From Rhypophila decipiens (taxonomy: Eukaryota > Ascomycota > Sordariomycetes > Sordariales > Naviculisporaceae): a DNA stretch of 64,000 nucleotides. The DNA is taken from contig MU858066.1 in NCBI GenBank assembly GCA_033297075.1, positions 124,001 through 188,000 of the forward strand, read 5' to 3'. Shown piece by piece: positions 11,643 to 23,180 of the stretch (positions within the stretch are counted from its first letter, which is position 1; each line of letters begins with the position of its first letter). A model generated the notes under the pieces. The model saw only the letters and a program-made list of their open reading frames with translations, made no database searches and had not been told where the DNA came from. The translations under genes were made by a program, and so were the position numbers.

Positions 11643-12785
11643 ATGATCAGCAACAGCACTCGGGCGGCCCACAATACCAGATCATCGGGTCACGGCCACG
11701 AAAGAAGATTATCATTTGCGTCGAACATTCGCCGCAAAGGCTCAGCACTCGTTTCGTTGTCTGCTTTGTTTCGAAAATTCAAATCAAACCATCAGCATTC
11801 AACCAACACCGACACGTTGCCCACTGACCCTACCGAGGAGCGCCCGTCGGTTTTTCACTTGGAAGACGCTTCTCCACCCCCATGCGAGTCGTGGAGTGAT
11901 GGAAGAGACGATTCTTCTTCTCGCCACAGGAAGAGACAGTTCTGGACCGTGTCTGGGGCAGGACCCAGGGCGAGAGACCGTTCCACCGACATTGAATACA
12001 CTCCACGATTGTCTCGAGCCCGCAGCTTCGTACAGTCGCTCCGTAAGCGGGAGTCTGTTTTGCTGGAAGAAGACTACGCCACTTCCCCATTTCTCGACAT
12101 GCAGCCGTTGCCGCCGCCTGAGTGTGGTGCTCGTGATTTGCGACTCGGATTGCACGATCCTTCCCAAGGTATGTCACGAAGCATATAAGAGCAATCAATC
12201 GCCCATGATAGGTACTTGAGCTAACTAATTGGACCTCTAGATACCGTCGACATGACCATCTCCCCTCTGAATCTGGCCTACGGATACCTCTGCGACGATG
12301 TTCAGACCTGGAAGAACTCCAACAGGGCCAGCTCAGAACAGATAGCTGCGTGGGATCAAAAACTCGAACAACTCCGGGCATTGATCGATTCTTTGGCCGA
12401 GACGCTCCCGCCCACACAAGATGTTGCCGGTATTTGGGCAGGCGAAACTTGTGGTTCCGAGCAGGGCGGTGCTTCTATGGATGTAAATTCGGGCTCGGCC
12501 GATTGGAACACTTCTGAGTGCACCACAATCACCGAGGTCGTTCCGGGTCCTCCAGCTACACCAGTAGCCGCATTCGAATATCTTGGAGGACTAGGGGAAG
12601 AGGGTTGGTGGGAATGTGCACAAGTGTTGGAAGCCCACGCGTGCCAGCAGGATCAGCAAAGCATCCGAACGGTGATTAGGTCTCCTCACCGGTCTCTGGA
12701 GGATGAGTTACTGCAAGTCGGCGCATCCTTTGATGGCGACGGCAACATGGGAGATGTTCCTGGCGAGAGCATGTTGACTGTATGA
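11643..12785 (+). CDS. Hypothetical protein, 356 aa
   Basis: I do not recognise the family. Two exons (11643-12168 and 12241-12785) are joined across an intron with GTATGT, branch CTAAC and TAG; phase is kept (..HDPSQ-DTVDM..). The N-terminal half is basic and Ser/Arg-rich (RRLSFASNIRRKGS, RARSFVQSLRKRES), with several R-x-x-S sites that could be phosphorylated. A short predicted helix follows near residues 195-235 (WDQKLEQLRALIDSLAETL), and then an acidic, low-complexity C-terminus. No signal peptide or membrane segment is seen. It shares orientation with POL1 and the Mei2-like gene, but each has its own upstream region. Confidence 0.75.
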
Positions 12786-13048
12786 ATCATGTCAATTGTG
12801 AAAGTTGGTAGTGTCATGGTAGTGGGCAGGAAAACATCAGTTAGCAGGAGATCAGGTCTAGGGATAATTGGCAGTGTTATAAGCAGAATGAAGTTATCAT
12901 GATGTCGAGCAGCATGATTTTTCCCATTAGTATCCGTGCTGTGAAGCCTTTCAGTGGTCTACTAAGAGGCCGAAGATTATCTATATGTACCTGGGACTCA
13001 GCCCCCCAGACTTGTCTGCTGTCGAGCCTTTGCTGTCGAGTCTCTGCA

Positions 13049-13063
13049 GGGGGGGGGGGGGGG
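13049..13063. repeat. Homopolymer run of 15 G
   Basis: Fifteen consecutive G residues in non-coding DNA. Length is likely to vary between reads. Confidence 0.9.
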
Positions 13064-14201
13064 TAGAGGAACGATTTAGATATCTCACTGGGTCGAAAAA
13101 TGGGGTTTGAAATAACTACTTGCAAGGTTAATAATTTTCCTGGACGACACATAAAACTAAAATCTTATTTGCATTGGAGGGATTGGAAATACATTCACCA
13201 AGAGAACGTTAAATGGCCAAATGCCCGCCAAGTGGTAGCAAACTAACAAGCTCGTGGGTGATTGTCCCTCAGGATACCCTCTCTCCTGCCATTCATCGAC
13301 CTTTCAATACCTGCTTCCATGGACATATAGCGTGTTTTTGGTCCTTTTTTTGCATTGGGGGAGGTACGGTATGTATTTTCTGTTGTTTATCAAATATTCA
13401 CATGGGAATGTCGATGAACTGTGGAAGTGGGAATAACCCGTAGGTAAGCATCTAACAGAGAGGTCCAGTTGGTCAACGGTTTTCGATCAGCTGGCGGCAG
13501 GTGTCATCAACGACACGCCTTCCCCTTTTCCCGTGAACCCACGGTCGAACATCACCACCCCGGCGATTTTGTATTGCTGTCGACATCAACAACGGCCGAA
13601 GAAAGAGAAGGAAACGGAGTGAAATGGTCTGTAAGCAAGGTTTCATAAAGTTTGCCTAGCCTTGGATAAGCTTAAACAAATTTTGCTCGTTAGATCATCA
13701 CACCAGACTGATTCTCCCCCAGGGCTGGTAGTAATTACCACCACTCTCACCAAATCGCCGTCTTCATCCAAATATGTTCACGATGTTGTTGTCTGAACTT
13801 GGTCCTTATCTCTACGGGGTACACCTCTACTCTTATTTCAAACCTTATCATGTCACAAGGCTTTTGTCCCTTGTTCTCTTGTTTAACCTTTTCCGGTTCT
13901 CCCTTTCTTCACCTTCACCTTCCCTGTATTCTGCACCCCAGGCCGGTCTAAAAGTGGGAATGGATAGTTTTCCTTCAGTCGGTGTGATGGGGAATATCAT
14001 TGTGTGCTTTCTTCTCATATCGCCTTTAAAGATAACGGTCGGGTTTCGTGACTTCCTTTGCTGCTGAAAGATCGACCGGTGTAGAGCACCCTGCAGTTTT
14101 TTTCTTTCATCTGATCCAAGGACTGATCAAGCATCGCAACTCCCCTCCTCTGGGAAAGTTAATTCACATGCAGGACCTGCAATCAATGCACCTGCACCTC
14201 C

Positions 14202-14207
14202 TATAAA
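14202..14207 (+). promoter_or_regulatory. Candidate TATA box for the Mei2-like gene
   Basis: TATAAA within CTCCTATAAAGCACC, about 345 bp before the first in-frame ATG of the downstream gene and just ahead of a pyrimidine-rich tract. The assignment rests on position and motif only. Confidence 0.4.
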
Positions 14208-14547
14208 GCACCCCCCACCCCTCCTCCTCCTTCCAGTCTTGATTCCTAGATCTCCAGAGCAGCATTTTCACATTTCCTCCCCGGGGATAGAATCAACTAC
14301 TGCGTTCGAGGTCTTCGACAAGCATACGCATAATCCGTCGTGGTCTTCCTCTGTGGACTTCAATACAGGCGTTTTGGCAGCTTGAACGATTTCTTGCGAC
14401 ACTGTCACGTACAGAGCGAGAGCCCTCCGGCCCATCTCCACCGGGGCTCGTCCTCTCCTTCCCGGGAATCGTTTCGGTCAAGGTCTTCCGGTCACGGGAA
14501 ATTAAGAACCCAACATTTTCCCGTGCCTTCCCTCCGCCATCTAATTG

Positions 14548-17186
14548 ATGCGTACCTTCAATTTTGGAGAAGAATTTTGGCACAACCCTAGACAACAAAA
14601 TTTTCCCATCTTGGATCCTTCTTCCGGTTCTCTTCTTTCCCTGGTTCTGCCCACGCTTCCAGTCACCAGTCCCCAGGACACCACCTCAGCAACTCAATCG
14701 ACACTTCGTCAACCTCAATCGTCAGGTCCCATCGGCTTGAATTATCGTTCACTTGCCTCTACGTCCCTGTCCATTGACCTCTTCAGACCGTCCAACCTTT
14801 CCGGGATTGCCAACATGACACAGCCACAGCCCCGCGAGACGATGACGTTCAATCCGCCTTCGCCTCACTCATCGAGTGGTGGCGGCGGGGATTCCTACCA
14901 GAATGAGGAGTCTCCGGACACTCGCCTCACGGCCTTCTCTCCCGAAGGAAGCTCAACCCGGCCCAACAATGGCATGAACGCCCTGACAACCAGCAACAAA
15001 TCATACACTACCAGAACCGCTTCCAGCTCTGCCGCGAAACAATCCTCTGTCGAGAGGGATCCGTTCGTCTCCAATTCAGGAGCCTCGAGACCCGAGCCGA
15101 AGTTGTCCCCGACTGCTTCCGCCTTTCGCCCTGTCTCGACTGTCTCGTCTGTCTCGACTGTCCCTCTCGTTGCCCATGGCTCCCAGAGTGTGATGCCTGG
15201 CCTTGGCCAGTACTACGGTGGCCTCCCAATTGTCAATAAGCTCAGCTCAGAGCTCGGTGTCTCTCGATGCCTTCTTTTCCGTTCCCCCGAGATACTCACC
15301 AATGAACAAGTCGACCAGTATATCACGGTAAGTATCCCATTGCTGCCATGTGTTTTCTACGATACCCTGATTGCTAATCCATTTGTGAAGAGCTCGGTCG
15401 GCGGTCTCCGCGGGAAGCGCCATATTTTCTCGCAGGGAGGTCTTGTTTATGTTCGATTCACCAACATCCAGGATGCTCTCTCTGTTCACGACAAGGCTCG
15501 CGACAGCGCCATTGGTTGGCTTGTTGATTACATCCAGCCGGCCGACTTCTACCAGGTAATACCCTACTTCTCTTTTCGCGATGTTTGCATCCATCTGACA
15601 GTTCTCAGGCCTCAACACCTGGTGTTACTTCTTCTTTTTACCCCGAGGGTCAATTCAATCTTCTGGCGGTCCCTATTGCACATCTCATTACTGGATTCGA
15701 GATCCAAAAGATCCTCCAAGGCTTTTTGCGTGGCCATGGAGATGTTTTCGCCTTCCAGGTTCACACCAATCTGAACGAGAACCAGCTTTATGCTTCGGTT
15801 GAGTTCAGCGATGTTGAGGTGACACTACAATTCGTTCAGCAGTACAATGGAAGACTTCTGAATGTAAGTACCAATCTCCAGATCCAGTCAATTCAAGCGA
15901 AGCCTAACACGATATCGTCAATAGGGGATCAGTCTGATTCTGAGTCTCGCTCAACCTGGCCTCACAAGCATGCTGCCCGGCCCGGTTGAGAGCCAAGCCC
16001 CATCTCGCTTTTCGATGCAGGAGATGGCCAACTCCTTCCAGAACATGAATGTGTCCAACACCTTCCAGAACAACAATGCCTCGAAGACCCCCCAGACTGG
16101 TTTCCAGAACGCCATTGTTCCGGCAGCAGCACCCAACCCCGCTGCATTCTCGCTGGTTCCTCAACAGCAGCTTGCCATGTACCATCACCAACCGGTGCTC
16201 TATCAGACTATGCCTGCGCAGCCCCGTTACCTACCAGTGATGGACCAAACCCCAACCCGCCGTGGAAGCACTGTCCCCATGACGCCACTGACGCCGATGA
16301 GTTCTGGCAGTATGCCCATGCTGACTCCAATTTTCACTCCCCCGGCCACTCCGATGACAATGCAGGGTGAATACCTGAGCCCGCGAGGCATGCAAGCATA
16401 CGGTCGTGCGGACTCGCGCCGCCAAAATGCCTTGCGTGTTAACCGTTCTTCCTTCCACAACCCTGGTGGTCACCACAACCACGTTGATGTCAACCGTATT
16501 CGGGACGGCATCGACGTTCGAACCACCATCATGTTGCGGAACATTCCGAACAAGGTCGACCAGGCGATGTTGAAGAACATTATTGATCAGTCCAGCTGGG
16601 GAAAGTACGATTTCATGTACCTGCGCATTGACTTCGCCAACGACTGCAATGTCGGATATGCCTTCATAAACTTCGTTGACCCCTTGGACATCATCGACTT
16701 CGTCAACGCCAGAGCCAATCAGCGCTGGAACTGCTTCAAGAGTGACAAGATCGCAGAGATCTCATATGCAACTATCCAAGGAAAGGACTGTCTCGTGCAG
16801 AAGTTCCGCAACAGCTCGGTCATGCTTGAGGCTTCCCATTATCGTCCCAAGCTTTATTATACGGTCAATGGCCCTAAACCAGAACTCGCTGGAGATGAAG
16901 AACCGTTCCCGAAGCCCGACAACCAGTCCAAGATGAAACGAAGCTGCGAGAATGCAGAGCATGTCGGTAAGTTGACGCCAGGACCTTTGGAATCAACACT
17001 CATAATAACTAACATTGGCGTTCAGGTCTCTTCACTCCCAATGCTGGTCAGCACTTTCGCGACGAGCAACGCCGTCGGCGTTCTCAGTACGACCGCGGTA
17101 CCCGTCTCGCGGCCTACGAGGAGAATGAATACGATTCCTATATTCAACAGCAGCAGCCTCCCCACTCTCACTATCATTCCCACTAA
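14548..17186 (+). CDS. Mei2-like RNA-binding protein (C-terminal RRM)
   Basis: RNA-binding protein of the Mei2 family. In fission yeast Mei2 commits cells to meiosis; the role here is inferred. Five exons: 14548-15327, 15391-15555, 15609-15863, 15925-16966 and 17026-17186. All junctions are GT..AG and keep phase, giving 800 aa ending in a His/Gln-rich tail (..QQQQPPHSHYHSH). The Mei2-type C-terminal RRM is at about 598-695: TTIMLRNIPNKV (RNP2-like), GYAFINFVDP (RNP1), RWNCFKSDKIAEISYA. Residues 235-400 form one or two degenerate RRMs split by introns 1-3. The N-terminus is Ser/Pro-rich. Start is uncertain: ATG 14548 has a poor context, while ATG 14815 (MTQPQPRETM, A at -3) would give 711 aa and may be the true start. 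Intron 1 (63 nt) has no in-frame stop. Confidence 0.9.
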
Positions 17187-18469
17187 TGGACCAGCGGTGT
17201 GTGTGTGTCCACAGACAGCACGCCAGATGAAGACGCATTTTAAGGAAGCAGAATAATTCGACGAGATTTTCTCGCATTGTCTCAGCTCGAGGCCATTCTA
17301 AGCGACTTTTTCAGGTCAACCACGCTGGCTAGGTACTTTGCTATCTTCAAAAGTTTGACCAGGTATTCACCATTTGGACTGATACCTTTTCTCTGGTTCC
17401 ACGACGATTTGGCGGATCCTGTTTTCTTTCTCTTTCTCCTTTCTTTTTTCCTTTGTCCTACAGCCTACACTCTCTAATATCGATTGGCATGAGAGGTTCA
17501 AAAACTGGCGACGAAATGGGAAAGACCGAATACTTAAAATAATGGGCTTAAAGGACAATGGCGAAAAGGGTGCTTGGGTTTTTGCCAACATGGACATGTG
17601 GTCATCTACCTGGGGGCATAGGAAAGCCCAGACCTTTGGACCTTGCCTTTGGAAGAGACGGGATTGAGTATGGTCTGGTGGCAGGTGGAAGGTTGATGTA
17701 TCACACATACCTACTGGGTTGTCCTGGGACGTGACAAAGAGGCATCGAATGCTTCCAAACACTACGACGGCCTTGGACCACCCGGTAATTTTGGGCGTTT
17801 TCTCTTTCTGGGCGTCTTCTCTCTTTTTCCCGCTTCTGCGTTTTAACACCTTCATTTTGTGGTCTTCTCTTCCCTTCTCCACACAGCGGCGCGATTTATC
17901 CGTCAGCGACTTATAGATTAATTTGGTTCAATTTTCGGTGCGAGCAACTGATTCACTCGTTGCAATCTGTGGAGAAAGATTGATAGCAGTAGCACTTAGT
18001 CTAGTCACAAGAAGCGAGATTCATTCCAAAGCGTCTACCCTTGTTTGAGCTTGTAGAATGTCAATGAGCACATCACAAGAAGCTCCCTTCCCTTCTTGTT
18101 ATGGGCCATGAATTTGCTTTCATGTAGAGACTGTCAAGAGAACAATGAGATTATCATCTGAATGAAGGACAAAATAATACACGAAGCTGAGATGAAAAGT
18201 CTGCTTATGGACGCTCGAAATGATAAAATTACAGTGGTATCATGATCGAAGGTATATACATACGATGTGCAGAGAAATACCCAAATACCCAGCTCGCTGC
18301 TAAACGCTCCCGGGAGTCCCGGCTCTGTCTGCTGGCGCGATCCCTCGCACACTCCACGTACTCATACTTGTACTCCGCATGAGCCTAAAATCGACGAATA
18401 CAAACATAATCTTCTTTGGGGCCTCTCAACATCTACCACCCTTGTCCTTGGATACCTACAGCATCAAGT
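17187..18469. other. Convergent intergenic region, no gene seen
   Basis: 3' regions of the Mei2-like gene (plus) and the SUN-like gene (minus). T-rich and C-rich tracts occur. The 171-codon minus frame at 17367-17882 has no recognisable domain or splice support. Confidence 0.6.
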
Positions 18470-21400
18470 TCAAGAATCTTCCAGCAAGGCGGGCAATGGT
18501 TTCTTGCCATTTGCTGACGCGCCTCCTCCGCCTTTGTTAGCAGCCTGTCTGGTTTCTTCTGGACTGCCATTGCTGCTATTATTCCCCTGGCTATTTCTCC
18601 TCCTCTTTTTCTTGCTGCTACTTCTTGGTGTGGTATTCGGTGTCGTTGTGGTTGTGTGGGATGTTCTCGTGGGTGTAGAGACGGTATTATTATTTGCGCT
18701 AGCTGCGCTAGTGGTATTCTTAGTTGTGGAAGAAGAAGAAGGAGAAGTGACATTCATATTCTTCGTCGCGGTCGTTATCGTCGTTGTCGTCATAGTGGTT
18801 GGGTTTCGTGGTGTGGGTTTATTATTTATCCCCCTTCGCTTTCCATCGTCCTCGTCGTCATCGTCGCGAGGACCGCCCCGAACTTGCTGATGGTAGCCGC
18901 GGAACGAAGATGGGAGCGATACGGGTGTGTGGGAAGGAGTTGGTGATTCTTCGTCTTCGTCATACTCGTCCGGTTCCTCTTGTATCGGGCTGCTGGCCTT
19001 GGTATCCCGTACCGCCGGCGGTGGTTGCGGGGCCTTTGGTGTATCTTCGGCTTTCGATACTGGGACTATGGGCTCTTCAGAGATAGCCCTGGATGAAGGA
19101 GGGGTTATGAGGGTCTCCTCAAAACTTGGGTGGTGATGGTCATCCTCAGCGTATTGCGGGGAAGCTGGGGTGATGATGACGTTGACACCATCCGCCCGAA
19201 TGATGGGCGAGGCAAAGTCGCCATCTTCTCCTTCCTTGATGGGAAAGTCGGGTGGCGCCGGAGTCATAGGGAGCGCCTTGTCGCTGAAGTAATATCTTCC
19301 GGCACCTGTGCTCGTGTCGCTCCCTCGCGAGCGGAGAGCCGCCGGGGGAGAGGGAGAGTTGTTAAAGTCGTAGGTCATGAACCTAGCCCCTCTTCGTTGC
19401 GGTGGCGAGGGCGACAACAAATTCGGGTTGTTACTGTCAATTGTAGAAGATGGCCCGCCGAGACCTCTGCTAAATATGACCAGAACGAGACAGCTCAACA
19501 GCAACACGCTCTGAAGGATTGCCATGCGCTTTTGGAAAACGACCTCCTCGGCGAGAACGTTCAGACGGGTGGAGAGCGCAACGATCTCGCGCTCGGACTG
19601 GTCTCGCTGTGTCTCTAAAGCGATGACGGTGCTCTGCCAGATCTGGTCATACTGGGTGCGGACGTTGCGGAGTTCGGTGAGGACCGTCTTATTGAGGGTA
19701 TTCAAAAAGGAATCCACACGGTTGATCTGTTTCTTCTCTATCGTGAGCAGGACTTCCTGGAGGAAGCGTGATTGTTGCTCGATGTACTGCAGGGACAGAG
19801 TCGTGTTGGATTCGAGAGCCTGGAGACGCTTGGTGACACTCTTAAAGAATGACTCCTGGACGGTTGGGGATGCCGAGGCAGCGCCAGAGGCAGCAGTGGT
19901 CTTGTTGCGGGAGGTGGTTGGAGTGCCGGTGCTTGGCTTGGCTGCCTTTGCTGATGGTGGTGTCTGGGGAGTCTCAACAGTCTCGCCGCGGACTTGGGAG
20001 ACCTTTTGGCTGGCGCCACCCGAAGACTGTGGCGATGATGAATCGGGGGCAGCAGCTGGAGCCGACGGATCGGTAGCACGAGCGTGAGGAGTAGGTGGTA
20101 CCTGGGAGACAATCACGACGATAGGGGTGCTTGGCCGAGCGGTCTCATGGGCCCCCGTTTCGCCCGAGGATTGTCCTCCACCGGGGGCATCAGCGCGGCT
20201 AACTTGGTCCTGCCCGGTGGAGACTGGTGTAGGCTCGCCGGTTGTTGGTGATCGAGAGGCACACGTCCCCGGCGAAAGGCTGAAGTGAAACAAGGGGTCC
20301 CATGGGGTCCAGTCAGGTTCTGGCATCACCCAAGTCTCGGTTGCATTCTCCTTGGCAACGCTAGATGGCCGAGCTTCCTCCTGAGTTGACTCAGTTGAGC
20401 CACTGCCCTGGCCGGTCTCCACCTTTTCTGCCTCTTGAGGTGGTGCCTCAATCTGTTCAGGCTCTTCCTGCTCTGGCGGGTCTTTCCAGCCGTCCAGCAA
20501 TCTTGTTCCATGCACCCGTAGCAACGATACGGGACAGTAGTGTTCGTTACCATAGTGGGTGAGAAACTCGATCCGAATATACTTGGTGTAGATCTGTGGG
20601 TGCTCGACCAGGAAAGGCTGGATGTCTCGCGAATTGCGTGCCTCGAAAGTTCCCAGGTCCAGCCACTTGCCCGGGTAGCGGTCGCTGACACTGACCTTGA
20701 ATGTCCTAATCATGCTGGAGAAGAATTCAAAGTTGGCCAGCACAACCGTGTCGACGAGGATGTCGTCGCTCAGCTCGACAATCACAAATTTGTTCTTGGA
20801 ACGGCACTCAAGAAGCATGTAACTGTCCTTGTTCTCGACCAGAATTGCCTTGGCATTCTTAGCACCAGGGCTGGTTTTGAGGATAGTTGCACCCGCGTCG
20901 AATGAGGAATATGAAAACCTCTCCTTGCACGTTTTCCCCGCATCCTTGCTTCGATAGTATTGCGCCACGCCGTCACCCTGCAAAACTTGCTCTTCCTTTC
21001 GCGTCTCCGTAGTCGTGACAGCCGGGCTCCCAGCCGCCGGAGCAGTAATCTCAGACACCTTCTCCGAGAGCGCATCGAAGTCGAGTGAGATTTCGGCGTC
21101 GTCGCCCAGGCTGTCCAGATCATTAGTCATACCGGCCGCATCCCTCTCGCCCTTGGATTCTCGATGCTCGTTTGGCTTCCGGCCCTTGATGTTGGCAGGG
21201 TCGCCCGACTTTCGAAGCATCATTTCCTTCCACTCTTCGAACGACATGAAGGTCGTCGTAGTCATGTCTTCGCCCTCGGCCCCATCCTCTCCCTGGCTCG
21301 GGTTGTTAGGTGCCTCCTCTTGCTCCGGGACCGGCACTGCAGTCGACGATGCCTCTACTGCCACAGTAATGCTCGGAGTAGGGCCGGCATCGGTTCCAGT

Positions 21401-21664
21401 GGCCGTGATCCCTTCCCGTTGACCATCTGTAGGAGCAGAGCTCGTCCATGCTGTTTTGAGACATTGCTGAGGTAATGTATGTGTAATGTAATTGACAGTC
21501 CGCGATTCGCACACCTCTTGTGTTGTCGACGTTGGTGGAAAACCAGTAGTGCTCGTCGAGGTCTCCTGGGCCGCCGGCGAGGCGCTTCCGAGGACGACAT
21601 CGAGTCCCAATAGTAATATATAACAAGCCCGTCGCCCCCAAGCTGTGTATTCTCGATACCGCAT
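18470..21664 (-). CDS. SUN-domain ER membrane protein (Slp1/Emp65-type)
   Basis: Single-exon gene, 1064 aa. It begins with a signal peptide (MRYREYTAWGRRACYILLLGL.., cleaved near SAS). The SUN-like domain lies at about residues 235-385: DAGKTCKERFSYSSFDAGA, KFVIVELSDDILVDTVVLANFEFFSS, then HYGNEHYCPVSLLRVHGT. A long Ser/Thr/Pro-rich linker, a coiled-coil stretch near 610-710 (LQALESNTTLSLQYIEQQSRFLQEV..) and one membrane helix near 714-735 (ILQSVLLLSCLVLVIFS) follow. The C-terminal ~330 residues are disordered and should face the cytosol. Yeast Slp1, with Emp65, protects newly made soluble ER proteins from degradation; the same role is inferred. Nuclear-envelope SUN proteins have the SUN domain at the C-terminus, unlike this one. 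It is convergent with the Mei2-like gene. Confidence 0.9.
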   Translation of the reverse strand: MRYREYTAWGRRACYILLLGLDVVLGSASPAAQETSTSTTGFPPTSTTQEVCESRTVNYITHTLPQQCLKTAWTSSAPTDGQREGITATGTDAGPTPSITVAVEASSTAVPVPEQEEAPNNPSQGEDGAEGEDMTTTTFMSFEEWKEMMLRKSGDPANIKGRKPNEHRESKGERDAAGMTNDLDSLGDDAEISLDFDALSEKVSEITAPAAGSPAVTTTETRKEEQVLQGDGVAQYYRSKDAGKTCKERFSYSSFDAGATILKTSPGAKNAKAILVENKDSYMLLECRSKNKFVIVELSDDILVDTVVLANFEFFSSMIRTFKVSVSDRYPGKWLDLGTFEARNSRDIQPFLVEHPQIYTKYIRIEFLTHYGNEHYCPVSLLRVHGTRLLDGWKDPPEQEEPEQIEAPPQEAEKVETGQGSGSTESTQEEARPSSVAKENATETWVMPEPDWTPWDPLFHFSLSPGTCASRSPTTGEPTPVSTGQDQVSRADAPGGGQSSGETGAHETARPSTPIVVIVSQVPPTPHARATDPSAPAAAPDSSSPQSSGGASQKVSQVRGETVETPQTPPSAKAAKPSTGTPTTSRNKTTAASGAASASPTVQESFFKSVTKRLQALESNTTLSLQYIEQQSRFLQEVLLTIEKKQINRVDSFLNTLNKTVLTELRNVRTQYDQIWQSTVIALETQRDQSEREIVALSTRLNVLAEEVVFQKRMAILQSVLLLSCLVLVIFSRGLGGPSSTIDSNNPNLLSPSPPQRRGARFMTYDFNNSPSPPAALRSRGSDTSTGAGRYYFSDKALPMTPAPPDFPIKEGEDGDFASPIIRADGVNVIITPASPQYAEDDHHHPSFEETLITPPSSRAISEEPIVPVSKAEDTPKAPQPPPAVRDTKASSPIQEEPDEYDEDEESPTPSHTPVSLPSSFRGYHQQVRGGPRDDDDEDDGKRRGINNKPTPRNPTTMTTTTITTATKNMNVTSPSSSSTTKNTTSAASANNNTVSTPTRTSHTTTTTPNTTPRSSSKKKRRRNSQGNNSSNGSPEETRQAANKGGGGASANGKKPLPALLEDS

Positions 21665-22402
21665 ATTGCTTCTCTTTCAGGTGAAGAGATGGTTTTGCAG
21701 GCTATCCATAGTGACCTAGATATACCACCGAGAATGAAAGAATGCGCAGATCGGGGATCGGACTCGCTCGATTGACCGTCGTAAAGGACTTTTCTTTCTT
21801 GGTCCGCCGGGCTATGGCGGTGTAAGTTCGTACCCTCGGCGGTACAGTGTCCTGCGCCTGATCAGATGGCTAGTTAGGCTGGAACAGCCCCTCCTCGAAT
21901 TGTTGTGATCCAGCGGTTAAAAACGTCAAGTGGAGTTGAAGACGATGGAGAACGTTGGGGAGGTCGGGTCGGTCCAAGAAAACCAAGGACAAATCAAAGT
22001 TGACACTTGACCCAATCTGCAATCGTCATAAAGGTGGCTTCTGCCGCCCGCCGCGCCTGCAGGGACCGGGGGTGTGAATTGGCTGCAGATTGGGGTCAAA
22101 TCCTTGTCAGCGTTCCCTTTGAGGCCCACCCAGGAACGAACGCTTTGAGGGGAGCATTTAATTGGTATTTACACGACAGCTAGGCCTCCTTGAATCCGGG
22201 GTTAGGGTTTTTGCTGCCGAATTGACAAAGAAAAGTGCCATAACATTGATAACATCACTCCAAGATCATGAATAAAGAAGAAAACAGCAGCACACTTGCA
22301 ACCGCTAGCACTTTATATTTAAAGGGACAGCGTAAGAACTTTGTTTCTGAATCAAAATTGATGATAATTGCTCCTGGTTTCTTGTATCTAACGAGGTAGC
22401 TT
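21665..22402. other. Intergenic region, promoter side of the SUN-like gene
   Basis: No gene is supported. It holds the presumed promoter of the minus-strand SUN-like gene and becomes AT-rich near 22240-22400, just before the transposable element. Confidence 0.6.
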
Positions 22403-22410
22403 GTTCGAAA

Positions 22411-22719
22411 GGCCCCTAATATACAGGCACCAGTCCTCTTATATACAGGCACTAGTCTTCTTATATACAGGCACTACTCTTATTAGAATAAATACCTTGA
22501 CTAGCTCGAATAAATGCCTTAACTGGCTCGAATAAACGCCTTGACTAGCTTGAATAAATGCCTTGACTGGCTCGAATAAATGCCTTGACTGGCTCGAATA
22601 AATGCCTTGACTGGCTCGAATAAATGCCTTGACTAGCTTGAATAAATACCTCTAGTCTGGAAAGTCAAATTGGACTAGTACCTGTATATGAGAGTAGTGG
22701 TACCTGTATATTAGGGGCC
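22411..22719 (-). mobile_element. Complete copy B of the minisatellite-bearing MITE, 309 bp
   Basis: The ends are GGCCCCTAATATACAGG at the left and CCTGTATATTAGGGGCC at the right, perfect inverted repeats. Direct 8-bp repeats GTTCGAAA flank it at 22403-22410 and 22720-22727, consistent with a target-site duplication. Inside the left end are three ~22-bp sub-repeats with TATACAGGCAC. From about 22490 to 22650 come eight or so tandem ~20-bp units (consensus TCGAATAAATGCCTTGACTG). It is inverted relative to copies A and C. It has no open frame of note and is therefore non-autonomous. Duplication length and end structure suggest a Mutator-like superfamily; this is inference. Confidence 0.8.
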
Positions 22720-22727
22720 GTTCGAAA

Positions 22728-23180
22728 AATGGATATGATATCCATACAAGCCATTCAAGTCGCGTTCAAAGCAAGATCAAAGACCGTTCAAAACACGATT
22801 TGACGCCTCTTGAACATTTATCTAGGTGCCTGGGTCATACACGCTCTTTTCATAGGCACATCAACGACAGCATTGCATGCCTGTAGTATAGGCGTCGACA
22901 ATCCAGTTCACAGCACATTTCACGACGCGGGTTAAGGAGAGAAGGGCTGTCCTATTGCTTGCTATAAAGCGACTAGCTGTGCATATTAAATATGCGCGCC
23001 TACCCATGCAAGCAAAGACCGCCACCAAGAATAGACATAGAGACAATCCCTTTGTAAATCACCAGCCTTGCAAAATACATCCTGGCTTGCGCCTGTATTT
23101 CTTAATATCCCCATTCCATCGCATCTGTTCATTCATTCATTAAAAAGACGGAGAAAAGGCCTTGAAAGACAACAAAGAGA
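22728..23180. other. Intergenic spacer, no gene seen
   Basis: AT-rich spacer between the MITE and the 3' end of the GPI-protein gene. It holds a 17-bp palindrome, ATGGATATGATATCCAT, at 22729-22745. Confidence 0.6.

Larger units (their letters stand above)
12786..14547. other. Long intergenic region and leader of the Mei2-like gene
   Basis: 1.76 kb without a supported gene. It holds a 15-G run (13049-13063) and a pyrimidine-rich stretch at 13780-13940. TATAAA at 14202-14207 is followed by a ~340-bp C/T-rich tract that looks like a transcribed leader. The 97-codon frame at 13774-14067 has no coding character. Confidence 0.55.

Noticed and set aside
18267..18890. 207-codon plus-strand frame opposite the SUN-like gene
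   Set aside because: The Val/Leu-rich translation is the complement of the disordered, Asp/Thr-rich tail of the real gene.
22430..22660. CRISPR-like or telomeric array from the ~20-bp repeats
   Set aside because: Units are directly adjacent and imperfect with no spacers, lie within a transposon-like element, and do not match TTAGGG.
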